Shown here one piece after another: positions 1 to 9,014 of a DNA stretch of 64,000 bases (position 1 is its first letter; every line of letters begins with the position of its first letter). Both the position numbers and the translations under genes were made by a program. The stretch is from Tabrizicola fusiformis (GTDB lineage: Bacteria > Pseudomonadota > Alphaproteobacteria > Rhodobacterales > Rhodobacteraceae), in the NCBI RefSeq assembly GCF_013328815.1, contig NZ_JABUHN010000009.1, forward strand, positions 142,584 to 206,583. Direction: 5' to 3'. The notes under the pieces are model-generated. The model saw only the letters and a list, made by a program, of their open reading frames with translations, searched no databases and was not told the origin of the DNA.

Positions 1-514
1 TGTTGCCCCCTTGGGCGCCTATGGCCGCAGCAAGCTGGCGGGTGAGGTGGCGGTGCGCGCGGCAGGTGGCGCGCATGTGATCCTGCGCACCTCCTGGGTG
101 TTTTCGGCCCATGGCGCGAATTTCGTCAAGACCATGCTGCGGCTGGGCGCCGACCGCCCGGCCCTGCGGGTGGTGGCCGACCAGATCGGCGGCCCGACCC
201 CGGCAGGCGACATCGCGGCGACCTGCCTGACCTTGGCCACCGCGCTGCGCGATGGTGCGGAAGGCGGCACGCATCATTACGGCGGGGCGCCCGCCACCAG
301 TTGGGCCGGCTTTGCGCGCGAGATTTTCGCCCTTGCCGGGCTGGCGGTGACGGTCGAAGACATCCCGACCGAAGCCTTCCCCACCCCGGCCCGGCGCCCA
401 GCGAATTCGCGGCTGGACGGCAGCACGTTGCAGACGGCTTTCGGTATCGCGCCGCCCGACTGGAAAGCCGGACTGGCCGAGGTGATTGCAGAACTCAAAG
501 GAGCGGGCGCATGA
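1..514 (+). CDS. rfbD: dTDP-4-dehydrorhamnose reductase, 3' part
   Basis: C-terminal part of the last enzyme of dTDP-L-rhamnose synthesis, an NADPH-dependent reductase of the extended SDR family. The reading frame is open from the window edge, so the start lies upstream. The catalytic pair is visible near the beginning as YGRSK, followed by the family-typical LRTSWVFS and the ADQIGGPT segment. The stop codon overlaps the start of rfbA in an ATGA, so the two are translationally coupled in an rfb operon. rfbB and rfbC are not in the window and presumably lie upstream. Confidence 0.93.
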   Translation, partial: VAPLGAYGRSKLAGEVAVRAAGGAHVILRTSWVFSAHGANFVKTMLRLGADRPALRVVADQIGGPTPAGDIAATCLTLATALRDGAEGGTHHYGGAPATSWAGFAREIFALAGLAVTVEDIPTEAFPTPARRPANSRLDGSTLQTAFGIAPPDWKAGLAEVIAELKGAGA

Positions 515-1389
515 CCACCCAGCGCAAGGGCATCATCCTGGCCGGCGGCTCTGGCACGCGGCTGTATCCGATCACCATCGGCGTCTCCAAGCAGCTTATG
601 CCGATCTATGACAAACCGATGATCTATTATCCGCTGTCGGTGCTGATGCTCAGTGGCATTCGTGAAATTGCCATCATCACCACCCCGCAGGATCAGGAGC
701 AGTTCCGCCGCGTGCTGGGCGATGGCAGCAACTGGGGGATCACGCTGACCTATGTGGTGCAGCCGCATCCGGGCGGTCTGGCGCAAGCCTATACCCTGAC
801 CGAAGATTTCCTGGCCGGAGCGCCATCCTGCATGGTCTTGGGCGACAACATCTTTTTCGGCCATGGCCTGCCCGAACTTCTGGCCGAGGCGGATGCCAAA
901 CCTTCGGGCGGCACGGTTTTCGGCTATCACGTCGCCGACCCGGAACGCTATGGCGTGGTGGCGATGGATGCCACGGGCCGCGTGACGCAGATCATCGAAA
1001 AGCCCAAGGTGCCGCCGTCCAGCTATGCCGTGACCGGGCTTTACTTCCTGGACGGGCAGGCGTCCGAGCGGGCGCATCGCGTCAAACCTTCGGAGCGCGG
1101 CGAGGTCGAGATCACCAGCCTGCTGGAAATGTATCTTGAGGAAGGCTCGCTTGAGGTCAAGCGCATGGGCCGCGGTTTCGCCTGGCTGGATACCGGCACC
1201 CATGGCAGCCTTCTGGACGCGGGCAACTTCGTGCGCACCCTGCAACACCGTCAGGGCCTGCAAACCGGCTGTCTTGAGGAAATCGCCTGGCGGCAGGGCT
1301 GGATCGACAGCGAACAACTGGCGGCCCATGCCAAACTGCTGGGCAAGAACGATTATGGCCGCTATCTCGCGGGGTTGCTGCACGGCTAA
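511..1389 (+). CDS. rfbA: Glucose-1-phosphate thymidylyltransferase
   Basis: Makes dTDP-glucose from glucose-1-phosphate and dTTP, the first step towards dTDP-rhamnose. The 292-residue product has the family length. The nucleotide-binding signature KGIILAGGSGTRLYP is at the N-terminus, LMPIYDKPMIYYPL follows, and VLGDNIFFGHG holds a metal-binding aspartate. The ATG at 511 is chosen over an upstream extension because the family begins just before the GGSGTRL motif and because this ATG overlaps the rfbD stop. A hairpin follows the stop codon. Confidence 0.96.
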   Translation: MTTQRKGIILAGGSGTRLYPITIGVSKQLMPIYDKPMIYYPLSVLMLSGIREIAIITTPQDQEQFRRVLGDGSNWGITLTYVVQPHPGGLAQAYTLTEDFLAGAPSCMVLGDNIFFGHGLPELLAEADAKPSGGTVFGYHVADPERYGVVAMDATGRVTQIIEKPKVPPSSYAVTGLYFLDGQASERAHRVKPSERGEVEITSLLEMYLEEGSLEVKRMGRGFAWLDTGTHGSLLDAGNFVRTLQHRQGLQTGCLEEIAWRQGWIDSEQLAAHAKLLGKNDYGRYLAGLLHG

Positions 1390-1436
1390 AGCGTGTCCGG
1401 TTCGATCGGTTTGGTTCAAGGTGACCCGGACACGCT
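1390..1436. repeat. Inverted repeat after rfbA
   Basis: An 11-base arm AGCGTGTCCGG (1390-1400) is repeated exactly inverted at 1426-1436, separated by 25 bases. It starts at the last base of the rfbA stop codon. There is no T-run after either arm, so it is not a classic intrinsic terminator. It may stabilise the rfb transcript end or be a dispersed intergenic repeat. Confidence 0.6.
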
Positions 1437-1536
1437 CTGGGTCCGCGGCCCCGCTGGACCGGCGCGGCCCATCTGCTAGAAACGGGCAAGCCGGTGGCAT
1501 CATGCCGCCGGGACAGGCAAAGACGAGGGCCGCGCA

Positions 1537-2955
1537 ATGATCACTCCCGTCCTTCTGTGCGGTGGCTCGGGCACGAGGCTGTGGCCCCTGTCGCGCAAGT
1601 CCTATCCCAAGCAGTTCACCCGGCTGACCGGCGATACCTCGTTGTTTCAGGCGTCGGCGCAGCGGCTGGCGGGGCCGGGATTTGCCGCGCCGCTGATCGT
1701 GACCAACAGCGATTTCCGCTTTGTGGTGACCGAACAACTGGCTGAGGCCGGGGTAGACCCCGGCGCCATCCTGATCGAACCGGAGGGGCGCAACACCGCC
1801 CCGGCAGTTCTGGCGGCAGCGCTGCATCTGGCCGCAATTGACCCCGAAGCGGTGATGCTGGTTGCCCCTTCCGATCACGTCATTCCCGATGCGGCCGCCT
1901 TCCGCGCCGCGATTGCCGCCGGGCTGGCCGCGGTGGAGGCGGGGCGGATCGTCACCTTCGGCATCACGCCCGACCGGCCGGAAACCGGCTATGGCTATCT
2001 GGAACTGTCGGCGCAGCCCGACGGTTCGGGGGCCCCGGTCGCGCTGACGCGCTTTGTCGAAAAGCCCGACGCCGCGCGGGCGGCAGCGATGCTGGCGGCG
2101 GGGTCATATCTGTGGAACTCGGGGATTTTCCTGTTCCGCGTCAAAGACATCCTGACGGCGTTTCAGACCCATGCCCCGGGCCTTGTCGCACCGGTTCAGG
2201 CGGCGGTTGCCGAAGCCCGGGTGGATCTGGGTTTTCTGCGGCTGGCGCCCGGCCCCTGGGCACAGGCACAAGACATCTCGATCGACTTTGCGATAATGGA
2301 GAAATCCGACCGGCTTTCGGTGGTGCCCTTTGCGGCGGGCTGGTCCGATCTGGGCGGCTGGGATGCGGTCTGGCGCGAGGCCGGGCCGGATGCCGCCGGG
2401 GTGGTCACCTCGGCCCATGCCACAGCCATCGACTGCGCCGATACGCTCTTGCGCTCCGAAGCGGAGGGGCTGGAACTGGTGGGCATCGGCCTGCGCGACA
2501 TCATCGCGGTGGCGATGCCGGATGCGGTTCTGGTGGCCCATATGGACCGGGCGCAGGACGTGAAACGCGCGGTCGAGGTGCTGAAGGCGGCCAAGGCGAA
2601 ACAGGCGCAGATCTTTCCGCGCGATTTCCGGCCTTGGGGCTGGTTTGAAAGCCTTGTCGTGGGGCGGCGGTTTCAGGTCAAGCGGATCGTGGTGCATCCG
2701 GGTGCCGCCCTGAGCCTGCAAAGCCATGTCCACCGCGCCGAACACTGGATCGTGGTGCAGGGCACGGCCAAGGTGACGGTAGATGACGAGGTGCGGCTGG
2801 TGACGGAAAACCAGTCGGTCTATATCCCGCTGGGGGCCATCCACCGGATGGAAAACCCCGGCAAGCTGCCGATGGAGCTGATCGAGGTGCAGACCGGCAG
2901 CTATCTGGGCGAGGATGACATCATCCGCTACGAAGACATCTACGCCCGCAACTGA
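1537..2955 (+). CDS. manC: Mannose-1-phosphate guanylyltransferase / mannose-6-phosphate isomerase
   Basis: Bifunctional enzyme of GDP-mannose synthesis, 472 residues, the usual length of the long ManC/CpsB type. The N-terminal nucleotidyltransferase domain has the GGSGTRLWPLSRKSYPKQF signature at residues 8-26 and FVEKPD further on. A C-terminal cupin (roughly 360-472) carries the type II phosphomannose isomerase fold with the segment RFQVKRIVVHPGAALSLQ and paired histidines in SHVHRAEHW. It works with the phosphomannomutase at 14912-16300, so the capsule or O-antigen probably contains mannose or a sugar derived from GDP-mannose. It lies 147 bases after rfbA. Confidence 0.95.
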   Translation: MITPVLLCGGSGTRLWPLSRKSYPKQFTRLTGDTSLFQASAQRLAGPGFAAPLIVTNSDFRFVVTEQLAEAGVDPGAILIEPEGRNTAPAVLAAALHLAAIDPEAVMLVAPSDHVIPDAAAFRAAIAAGLAAVEAGRIVTFGITPDRPETGYGYLELSAQPDGSGAPVALTRFVEKPDAARAAAMLAAGSYLWNSGIFLFRVKDILTAFQTHAPGLVAPVQAAVAEARVDLGFLRLAPGPWAQAQDISIDFAIMEKSDRLSVVPFAAGWSDLGGWDAVWREAGPDAAGVVTSAHATAIDCADTLLRSEAEGLELVGIGLRDIIAVAMPDAVLVAHMDRAQDVKRAVEVLKAAKAKQAQIFPRDFRPWGWFESLVVGRRFQVKRIVVHPGAALSLQSHVHRAEHWIVVQGTAKVTVDDEVRLVTENQSVYIPLGAIHRMENPGKLPMELIEVQTGSYLGEDDIIRYEDIYARN

Positions 2956-2976
2956 CGCGGCTTGGGGAGTGTGCGT

Positions 2977-3960
2977 TTGGACAGGGTTCTTGTCACCGGG
3001 GGCGCGGGCTATATCGGCTCGCATGCCTGCAAGGCTTTGAAAGCCGCCGGTTTTCTGCCCGTGACCTTTGACAGTCTGGTGACGGGCTGGCGCGATGCCG
3101 TGCGGTTCGGCCCGTTTGAAGAGGGCGACCTTCTGGACCGCGCCCGGCTGGATCAGGTCTTTGCCACCCATCGGCCGGTGGCGGTGATGCATTTCGCCGC
3201 CCTCTCTCAGGTCGGCGAAAGCATGAGCGACCCGGGCAGATACTGGCGCAACAATGTTGCCGGTTCGCTGACCCTGATCGAGGCGGCCTGCGCCGCGGGC
3301 TGCATGGATTTCGTCTTTTCCTCGACCTGCGCCACCTATGGCGATCAGGACGGCGTGGTGCTGACCGAAGACAGCCCGCAACACCCGATCAACGCCTATG
3401 GCGCCTCGAAACGCGCCATCGAGGAAATGCTGCGCGATTTTGAGGTGGCCCATGGGCTGCGCCATGTGATCTTTCGCTATTTCAACGTCGCGGGCGCCGA
3501 TCCCGAGGCTGAGGTGGGCGAGTTTCATCAGCCGGAAACCCATCTCATCCCGCTGATGCTGGATGCAATCGACGGCAGGCGGGCGGGGCTGACCATCTTC
3601 GGCACCGATTACGACACGCCCGACGGCACCTGCATCCGCGACTATGTGCATGTGATGGATCTGGTCGAGGCGCATGTGCTGGGGCTGAACTGGCTGCGCG
3701 GCGGCAAGGGCAGCCGGGTGTTCAACCTGGGCACCGGCCACGGCTTTTCGGTGCGCGAGGTCATCGCGCAAAGCGGCGCCGTCACCAACCGCGAAGTGCC
3801 CTTCACCGAAGGCGGGCGCCGGGCGGGCGATTGCACAAGACTGGTGTCAGGATCGTCGCGGGCCGAGGCCGAACTGGGCTGGCGCCCGACCCGTTCGACC
3901 ATGGGGCAGATGATTGCCGATGCCTGGCGCTGGCATCAGAACGGCCATTACGACCGCTGA
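2977..3960 (+). CDS. galE: UDP-glucose 4-epimerase
   Basis: Interconverts UDP-glucose and UDP-galactose with a tightly bound NAD. The Rossmann motif VTGGAGYIGSH is at the very N-terminus, the catalytic tyrosine and lysine are in NAYGASKRAIE, and FRYFNVAGADP is typical of GalE. A TTG start at 2977 is preferred because GGGGAG lies seven bases upstream. An upstream TTG at 2962 and a GTG at 2971 are in frame but badly spaced. From 2977 the product is 327 residues, the normal size. Its last 13 bases overlap the convergent gene on the other strand. Confidence 0.9.
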   Translation: MDRVLVTGGAGYIGSHACKALKAAGFLPVTFDSLVTGWRDAVRFGPFEEGDLLDRARLDQVFATHRPVAVMHFAALSQVGESMSDPGRYWRNNVAGSLTLIEAACAAGCMDFVFSSTCATYGDQDGVVLTEDSPQHPINAYGASKRAIEEMLRDFEVAHGLRHVIFRYFNVAGADPEAEVGEFHQPETHLIPLMLDAIDGRRAGLTIFGTDYDTPDGTCIRDYVHVMDLVEAHVLGLNWLRGGKGSRVFNLGTGHGFSVREVIAQSGAVTNREVPFTEGGRRAGDCTRLVSGSSRAEAELGWRPTRSTMGQMIADAWRWHQNGHYDR

Positions 3961-5543
3961 GGCGGCAGATCGGCGATCAAAAGCGGATTGCGCCGCGCGG
4001 TCAGCGCCTCGGGGTTGGCGACGAACCATGCCAGCGTGACGAAATCGGGGCCGGGATTGCGCCCCTCGAACAGACCATGGCGCAGGAAATGTTCGGCCGG
4101 GGGCAGCGGGCTGTCGCGCAGGTCGGGATAGGTGGCGCGATACCAGTCGGCGTTGAACAGCGGGTGGCCTGCAACCGCAGCAATCTCTTGCGCCAGCGCC
4201 CCGCCCGAGGGGCCATTCCGCCGCCCCAGCCGCCCGCCCTGCGCCAAAAGCCATTCCACCTGCCAGCCGCGCAACTTGACCTGCACAAGGCGCTGGGCAT
4301 CGCGCCGCGCCGTTTCCGCTTTGAGCTTGTCCAGTTGCGCCCGCGCAGCTTCGGCCGCCTTGGCCTCGGCGGCAAGCCGGGCGGTCAGGCGGGTCTGCTC
4401 GGCGATGGCCTGATCGGCCCGGGCGGTGGCTTCGGCTTCGGCCTGACGGGCGGTGTCAAGGGCGCGGGCAGTCCAGTCCACCTCATCGCGCAGGTCGTGA
4501 AGCTCGTCAAAATGGCGGATGCGCAGCGCGGCCAGTTCGGCTTCGGCGGCCTGCGCTGCGGCGCGGGCTTCATCTGCGGCGGCCACCTGATCGACGCGGC
4601 TGTGCAGATTGGCCGCCTCGGCCCGCGACAGGTGCAGCTCTTCGGTCAGCCGCTCCAGCTCAACCGTCAGGATCTGCGTCTCGCGCAGGCGCAGGAGGTG
4701 CCCGTCATCCAGCGCGGTGCGCAGGCGGTCCACCTCGGCGGTGGCCGGATCGCGGGCGGGGGAAGCGGGTTCCACGGGGGCTGCGGCGACCCGCGCCTGC
4801 GCCAGATCGCCCTCAAGCCGGTGCAACCGTGCGGCCTGCTCCGCCCCCTCGCCCAGCCGGGCCAACAGTGCCTCCAGCCCCCGCAGCTTCGGCGCGGCGG
4901 CAGCGCTGGCCAGTTCCGCCAGAACCGGCGGCGGCTTGGCCCCGGTCAAAACCACGGCAAGCCCACCATGCGCCGCAAAGCGCAGCATGGGAAAGCGCGC
5001 CGCCAGCGCCGCATGAAGCGCCCCCTCGGGCCCTTGCAGCAGCAGCACGCCCCGCGGCGAGGTGGCCTGCGCCAGCGTATCGGCCAGCGCCGCAGGCGCC
5101 TCATCCGCCGCGGCACTGTCGAGCAGGATCAGATCGAACATATCCGGCGCAAACCGCTTCAATGCCAGCGCCGGATCGGGCACCCGGGCCAGACGCGACA
5201 TCTCGGCATGGTCGCGGGCATTGCGGGCGCGCAGCGCCTCGGGCACCGACAGGCCGCCGCCCTCATCCTCCCAGCCGCCGAACCCCCAGGCGCGGGCGGA
5301 CAGGTTCAGCGCATCGCAGGTCCGGCACAGCGTGAAATACTCCGCGGCAGAGCGCAGGCCCAAACCCAGGATCATGCCCGGACGACAGACCTGCACCAGC
5401 CAGGACACGAGCGGCCCCTGCCCCGCAAATGCGGTCTTTTCGGCTGCATCCGGCGGCCCGAGCAGCGCCGCGCCAAGCGGGATGCCCTCAAACGAAAATC
5501 CGTCCAAAGCAATCTGACCAAAGGCTTCATCGCGGCTGATCAT
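3948..5543 (-). CDS. Methyltransferase-like N-terminus, long coiled coil, polysaccharide-locus C-terminal domain
   Basis: 531 residues with three visible parts. Residues 1-200 resemble a class I SAM methyltransferase: PGMILGLGLRS, then DMFDLILLDS, then a strand ending LLLQGPEGAL. Residues about 215-430 are alanine, glutamate and arginine rich with heptad character and are predicted coiled coil. The last 90 residues contain HPLFNADWYRATYPDLRDS and HFLRHGLFEGRNPGP, a module often found in large glycosyltransferases and other polysaccharide-locus proteins. A role in assembling or modifying surface glycan is likely from context, but the substrate is unknown and methyltransferase activity is unproven. 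It lies downstream of the GT2 gene on the same strand. Confidence 0.6.
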   Translation of the reverse strand: MISRDEAFGQIALDGFSFEGIPLGAALLGPPDAAEKTAFAGQGPLVSWLVQVCRPGMILGLGLRSAAEYFTLCRTCDALNLSARAWGFGGWEDEGGGLSVPEALRARNARDHAEMSRLARVPDPALALKRFAPDMFDLILLDSAAADEAPAALADTLAQATSPRGVLLLQGPEGALHAALAARFPMLRFAAHGGLAVVLTGAKPPPVLAELASAAAAPKLRGLEALLARLGEGAEQAARLHRLEGDLAQARVAAAPVEPASPARDPATAEVDRLRTALDDGHLLRLRETQILTVELERLTEELHLSRAEAANLHSRVDQVAAADEARAAAQAAEAELAALRIRHFDELHDLRDEVDWTARALDTARQAEAEATARADQAIAEQTRLTARLAAEAKAAEAARAQLDKLKAETARRDAQRLVQVKLRGWQVEWLLAQGGRLGRRNGPSGGALAQEIAAVAGHPLFNADWYRATYPDLRDSPLPPAEHFLRHGLFEGRNPGPDFVTLAWFVANPEALTARRNPLLIADLPPQRS

Positions 5544-5627
5544 CGGCGTTTCCCGCGGCGTTCAATGACAGAACTTAACGCGGATCGCCGCGCCAGACCA
5601 GCCAATAGGCCCTGTGCCCGCCACATC

Positions 5628-6644
5628 TCACAACCGGCCAAAGAGGCACACCAGATAGAGCGCAACCGTCCCCAACCGCCCCTGCCGGTAGACGCCCGAC
5701 GCTCGCAGCGCCCGCAGCCGTGCCAGCGCCCCGCCACGGCGGGCGGCAGCGTAATGGTCCATCACCGCCAGCGCCTCATCCGTAAAGCGGTGGCGCGAGG
5801 CATCCAGCGCGCGCAGGTTCACATCGTTCCATGCCGCAAAACGCCGCCCCAGGATAAAGCGGATACGAAACAGCCGCCCCCGCATCGAGGTATTCGCCCC
5901 GATCGCATTGCCGCCATGCTGACGGTAATGCAGCACTGGCTCGGGGTCGCGCAGGATGCTGCCGCCACAGGCGCTGAGAATCTGATAAAGCCACCAGTCA
6001 TGCGAGGCGGAATCCTCGGCCTCATCCAGCGCCGCCCGCACCAGCCGCAGCGCGGCGGCATTCATCACCATGGTATTGCCCCCGCCCACCGACTGCACCA
6101 GCGCATTGCGAAAGCTCACCGGCCGCTGCAACAGCGGCGAGACGCGCAGGGGTTGCAGCGCCTCGTCGCAGACAAGGCTGCGGGCGCAGTAAAGGCCCGG
6201 CTGCCCCTCGGGCAGGGCGGCAAGCGCCGTCAGCGCCCGCTCCAGCTTGTCGGGGAACCAGACATCATCCTGATCGGACAGGGCGGCAAAGGGTGCTTCT
6301 TCGGGCACCTGACGCAAAAGGTGAAAGAAGTTGCGCACAAAACCCAGACGCGGCCCGGCCAGAACCGTGACCTCATGGCGCTGCGGCATCTCGCACCAGC
6401 GACGGGCAAAGGCCGACAGCAGATCAAGGCTGCCATCGGTCGAACCGTCATCGGAAACGATCAGATCCCAGTCGCCCCGGGTTTGCGCCTCAAAGCTCTG
6501 CAATTGTTCGGCAAGATGGGCTGCGCCGTTGTAAACCGCCATCAGCACAAGGCCCCGGCGCGCCACGTCTGCAACCGGCGGTCCGGCCACAGGACGCGCC
6601 CGGTGCGTCAAGACTGCACCCTGATCCGCCGCCACCGCTGCCAC
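5628..6644 (-). CDS. Family 2 glycosyltransferase (rhamnosyltransferase-like)
   Basis: Cytoplasmic inverting glycosyltransferase with a GT-A fold that transfers an activated sugar to the growing surface glycan. VLMAVYNGAAHLAEQL opens the nucleotide-binding domain, VSDDGSTDGS holds an aspartate pair, and ALSDQDDVWFPDKLE contains the metal-binding segment. SHDWWLYQ and LHYRQHGGNAIG further on are typical of bacterial rhamnosyltransferases, which fits the rfb genes nearby. The GTG at 6644 is the longest plausible start. The conserved fold only begins near residue 32, so an internal GTG or ATG may be the real start. Confidence 0.8.
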   Translation of the reverse strand: MAAVAADQGAVLTHRARPVAGPPVADVARRGLVLMAVYNGAAHLAEQLQSFEAQTRGDWDLIVSDDGSTDGSLDLLSAFARRWCEMPQRHEVTVLAGPRLGFVRNFFHLLRQVPEEAPFAALSDQDDVWFPDKLERALTALAALPEGQPGLYCARSLVCDEALQPLRVSPLLQRPVSFRNALVQSVGGGNTMVMNAAALRLVRAALDEAEDSASHDWWLYQILSACGGSILRDPEPVLHYRQHGGNAIGANTSMRGRLFRIRFILGRRFAAWNDVNLRALDASRHRFTDEALAVMDHYAAARRGGALARLRALRASGVYRQGRLGTVALYLVCLFGRL

Positions 6645-6694
6645 CCGCCCTTACACTCTGCCTGTTTCGGACCTAGCATTGAAGGGGCCGAAAG

Positions 6695-6724
6695 AAAACC
6701 ACCCCAAAAGACAGCCTGGGGGGC
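6695..6724 (-). terminator. Weak possible terminator after the tail-fibre-like block
   Basis: Read on the minus strand, a C-rich arm is followed about 12 bases later by GGGGTGG and then TTTTC. The stem is imperfect (one mismatch) but the G-rich arm followed by T residues would suit transcription end just after the small gene at 6731-6988. Confidence 0.3.
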
Positions 6725-6730
6725 TTCCGC

Positions 6731-6988
6731 CTATCCGGGCTGAGGCGCGGGCAGTTCTGCATCAAAAAGCGCCGCTCGCAGCAGGCTGACATCGGCGCGC
6801 GCAGCCTTGCGCGCCGTGCGCACCTCCTCGGCCACCGCTGGGCCACCCTCCGCCTCACGAATGACCATCCAGTCGGTTTCGGCCAGACGGGCAAGTGCTG
6901 CGGCAAGCGCCGCTTCGGTGGCTGCGCGCCGCTCGGCCTCGGCCCGGGCCTCGGCGGTGATCAGGCGGGCGAAGTCAATTCTGGGCAT
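6731..6988 (-). CDS. Small alanine-rich protein downstream of tail-fibre-like gene
   Basis: 85 residues beginning MPRIDFARLITAEARAEAE. It is mostly helical and alanine/glutamate/arginine rich, with no recognised catalytic motif. The ATG at 6988 is chosen because AAGGAG precedes it at good spacing and because it overlaps the 108-residue gene upstream by 14 bases. Small helical proteins in this position after phage tail fibre genes sometimes act as assembly factors or chaperones, which is only a possibility here. It is not recognised as a named family. Confidence 0.6.
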   Translation of the reverse strand: MPRIDFARLITAEARAEAERRAATEAALAAALARLAETDWMVIREAEGGPAVAEEVRTARKAARADVSLLRAALFDAELPAPQPG

Positions 6989-7301
6989 CGGCGGTCTCCT
7001 TGGCATGGGCGCTGCCCGGCAGGGTCACCGGACCATCGGCGGTCAGCAGAAGAGGCGCGGGAAACACCGCCTCGGGTGGCGCATCGGCGCCGTGCGGCAG
7101 GATCAGCGTCAGCCGCAATTGCCCGCCCTCGCGCGTCACATCCGAGGCAAGCCAGACACAGTCCACCGCGTCCCGCGGCAGGATCGCGCCTTCGGGCAGC
7201 GGGGCAAAATCATAGTCAAGACCGTTGATGGTCAGAACATCGCCACGGCGCGACAGGATCAGCCCGTCATCGCGGCGCATCGGGGTCAGGGTAATGTGCA
7301 T
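6975..7301 (-). CDS. Conserved small protein paired with DUF2793 gene
   Basis: 108 residues starting MHITLTPMRRDDGLILSRRG. The sequence is beta-rich (DVLTINGLDYDFAPLPEGA, then LRLTLILPHG) and has no catalytic motif I recognise. The ATG at 7301 is favoured because the extension upstream would overlap the DUF2793 gene in another frame and has poor composition. The gap to the DUF2793 stop is 11 bases and it overlaps the next small gene by 14, so the three form one minus-strand transcription unit. A structural or accessory role in a phage-like particle is inferred from context only. Confidence 0.62.
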   Translation of the reverse strand: MHITLTPMRRDDGLILSRRGDVLTINGLDYDFAPLPEGAILPRDAVDCVWLASDVTREGGQLRLTLILPHGADAPPEAVFPAPLLLTADGPVTLPGSAHAKETADAQN

Positions 7302-7312
7302 CTGTCTTGTCC

Positions 7313-8902
7313 TCAGAACCAGCGACCGACCGCGACAATCGCGGCGGTGCGGGCCGTGCCATCCGTTGTTGCCGAGAAGTTCCGCACCACGACATCCAGC
7401 GTCGTGGGCGCCGACACCCCCAGCCATTGAACGCCCCATGTGACCGACCCCATGACATAGGGCGCCGCCACGAATTCCGAAGGAAAGGTCCATGTCGCGC
7501 TGGCATTGCCCCGGAAAATCGAGCCGGTCGCTTGATTTGCTGCGGCAAGGGCCACGGTGCCGGTGCAGATCAGCGTGCCATCGGCAAGGCGCAGGTATTC
7601 GCCATTGGCGTTGCTGCCCCGCTCGATCACGGCTCCGGTGGGAATGCCCGCCGATTGGGTGACCGGCCCAAGGATATTGCCCTTGCGATAAAGGGTGGCA
7701 TCCAGTTGCGCCGCCCCGGCACCGACCACCAGCGCCCGGCCCGCCGTGGTATCGCTGGCGCCCGTGACAAGGGTTGCTGTGGCGGCATTCCCAAGACCAA
7801 GGGTGCCGCGGGCGGTGGTGGCGTCGGCATCATCCATCAGCGACCGGGCAAAGCCGGTGAACGCCGCCAGCCCCGCCGTTCCCGACCCGGTGAAATAGGG
7901 CAGTTGGTCCGCCGCCGAGACCAGCCCGGCAAGGGCCGCCAGCTCGGCATCCTGCGCCTGCACATGGGTTCCGATCACAAGGCCCAGATTGTTGCGCGCC
8001 GTGGCCGCATCCGTGCCGCCCGTGCCGCCGCGATTGACCGGCAGCGCGCCGGTCGTGGCATTGGCCTGCGCCAGATTGACCGCCCCAAAGGCCAGCGCCG
8101 TGCCCGAACGGCGCAACACCTGATGATCGGCCCCGGCGGCGATATCGTCCAGCGCACCCGCCGCATTGCCGGCCCGGCCCAGCACGCTCAGACCCGCGCC
8201 ATTGGCCAGCGCCGCCTTCGGCACCGAAGCCGCCGGCAGGCTCAGGGAACCGCCAACGCTCAAGCCCCCCGCCAGCGTGACCACCCCGGTCGCCCCGGCG
8301 ATGTCGAGGGCGGTGGCCCAGACCACACCATCGGCGCTGACCTTGAGCGCGAAATTATCGGTGCCGGCCAGCCCCATTTCCGCCCGGCCGGACCAGTTCG
8401 ACTGAAACAGCAGGCTCGCGGTGGCGGCGGAGGCGGCCTTGTTCACCGTCAGGCGATGATCGCTGCCCGCATGACTAAGCAGCGTGGCACCGGCCGAGAC
8501 CGACAGGCGGTTGGTGGCATCCGATGTTGTGCCCACACCCAGCCCGGCAAGATTTTGCAACAAGGGCTGCCACTGTCCGGCCCGCAGCAGCCGGAATTGG
8601 TCAGCCGCCGCATCATGAGTCAGCCAGCCGGTCCTTGGCGTCACGAAAAGCCAGCCCCCGGCGCGAAACACCGCCAGCTTGCCCCCCTGCCCGGCCCATG
8701 CGCCGGTCGGGGCCGCCCCCAGCGCATAGATCGCCCCCTCGGCCGGACTGCCCGGCGGGGTCAGCGCCTCGAACGCCAGCACCGACATCTGCACGATGCC
8801 ATCGAGAATCTGCAGCGCTTCGTTATGGGTGACATGCTTTTGTGCTTGGGCGGGCATCAGATAGGGCAGGTCGAGACGGCTCGATCGCTCCAAGTCCGGC
8901 AT
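7313..8902 (-). CDS. DUF2793 tail-fibre / spike-like protein
   Basis: 529 residues. The first 110 match the DUF2793 pattern found in phages and gene-transfer-agent loci of Rhodobacterales: [20 protein letters not shown] near residue 10 and AEGAIYALG later. The middle part has the repeating vocabulary of phage side-tail fibres, such as [19 protein letters not shown] and a later [15 protein letters not shown], which usually builds trimeric shafts. The C-terminus is a beta-rich tip ending VAVGRWF. No signal peptide is seen. Inside a capsule locus it could be a spike that recognises the host's own polysaccharide, or part of a gene transfer agent or tailocin. This is inference. It heads a three-gene block. 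Confidence 0.82.
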   Translation of the reverse strand: MPDLERSSRLDLPYLMPAQAQKHVTHNEALQILDGIVQMSVLAFEALTPPGSPAEGAIYALGAAPTGAWAGQGGKLAVFRAGGWLFVTPRTGWLTHDAAADQFRLLRAGQWQPLLQNLAGLGVGTTSDATNRLSVSAGATLLSHAGSDHRLTVNKAASAATASLLFQSNWSGRAEMGLAGTDNFALKVSADGVVWATALDIAGATGVVTLAGGLSVGGSLSLPAASVPKAALANGAGLSVLGRAGNAAGALDDIAAGADHQVLRRSGTALAFGAVNLAQANATTGALPVNRGGTGGTDAATARNNLGLVIGTHVQAQDAELAALAGLVSAADQLPYFTGSGTAGLAAFTGFARSLMDDADATTARGTLGLGNAATATLVTGASDTTAGRALVVGAGAAQLDATLYRKGNILGPVTQSAGIPTGAVIERGSNANGEYLRLADGTLICTGTVALAAANQATGSIFRGNASATWTFPSEFVAAPYVMGSVTWGVQWLGVSAPTTLDVVVRNFSATTDGTARTAAIVAVGRWF

Positions 8903-9014
8903 CGGTTGATCCTTTCGCCACGGAAGACTGGTCGGCCCTGTCTTAGAACCGCCCGGATAACCGAGACTGAAAGGCGCGCACGCGCCGCTTGGGATCTGTT
9001 AACCCGGCAACAAC

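Noticed and set aside
3831..6743. A 970-codon open frame on the plus strand
   Set aside because: It is antisense to two well supported minus-strand genes. Its product is dominated by arginine, glutamine, proline and glycine, as expected from high-GC shadow frames, with no domain pattern.
6731..8902. Complete prophage
   Set aside because: No integrase, terminase, capsid or lysis gene lies near the tail-fibre-like block; it is an isolated three-gene unit.
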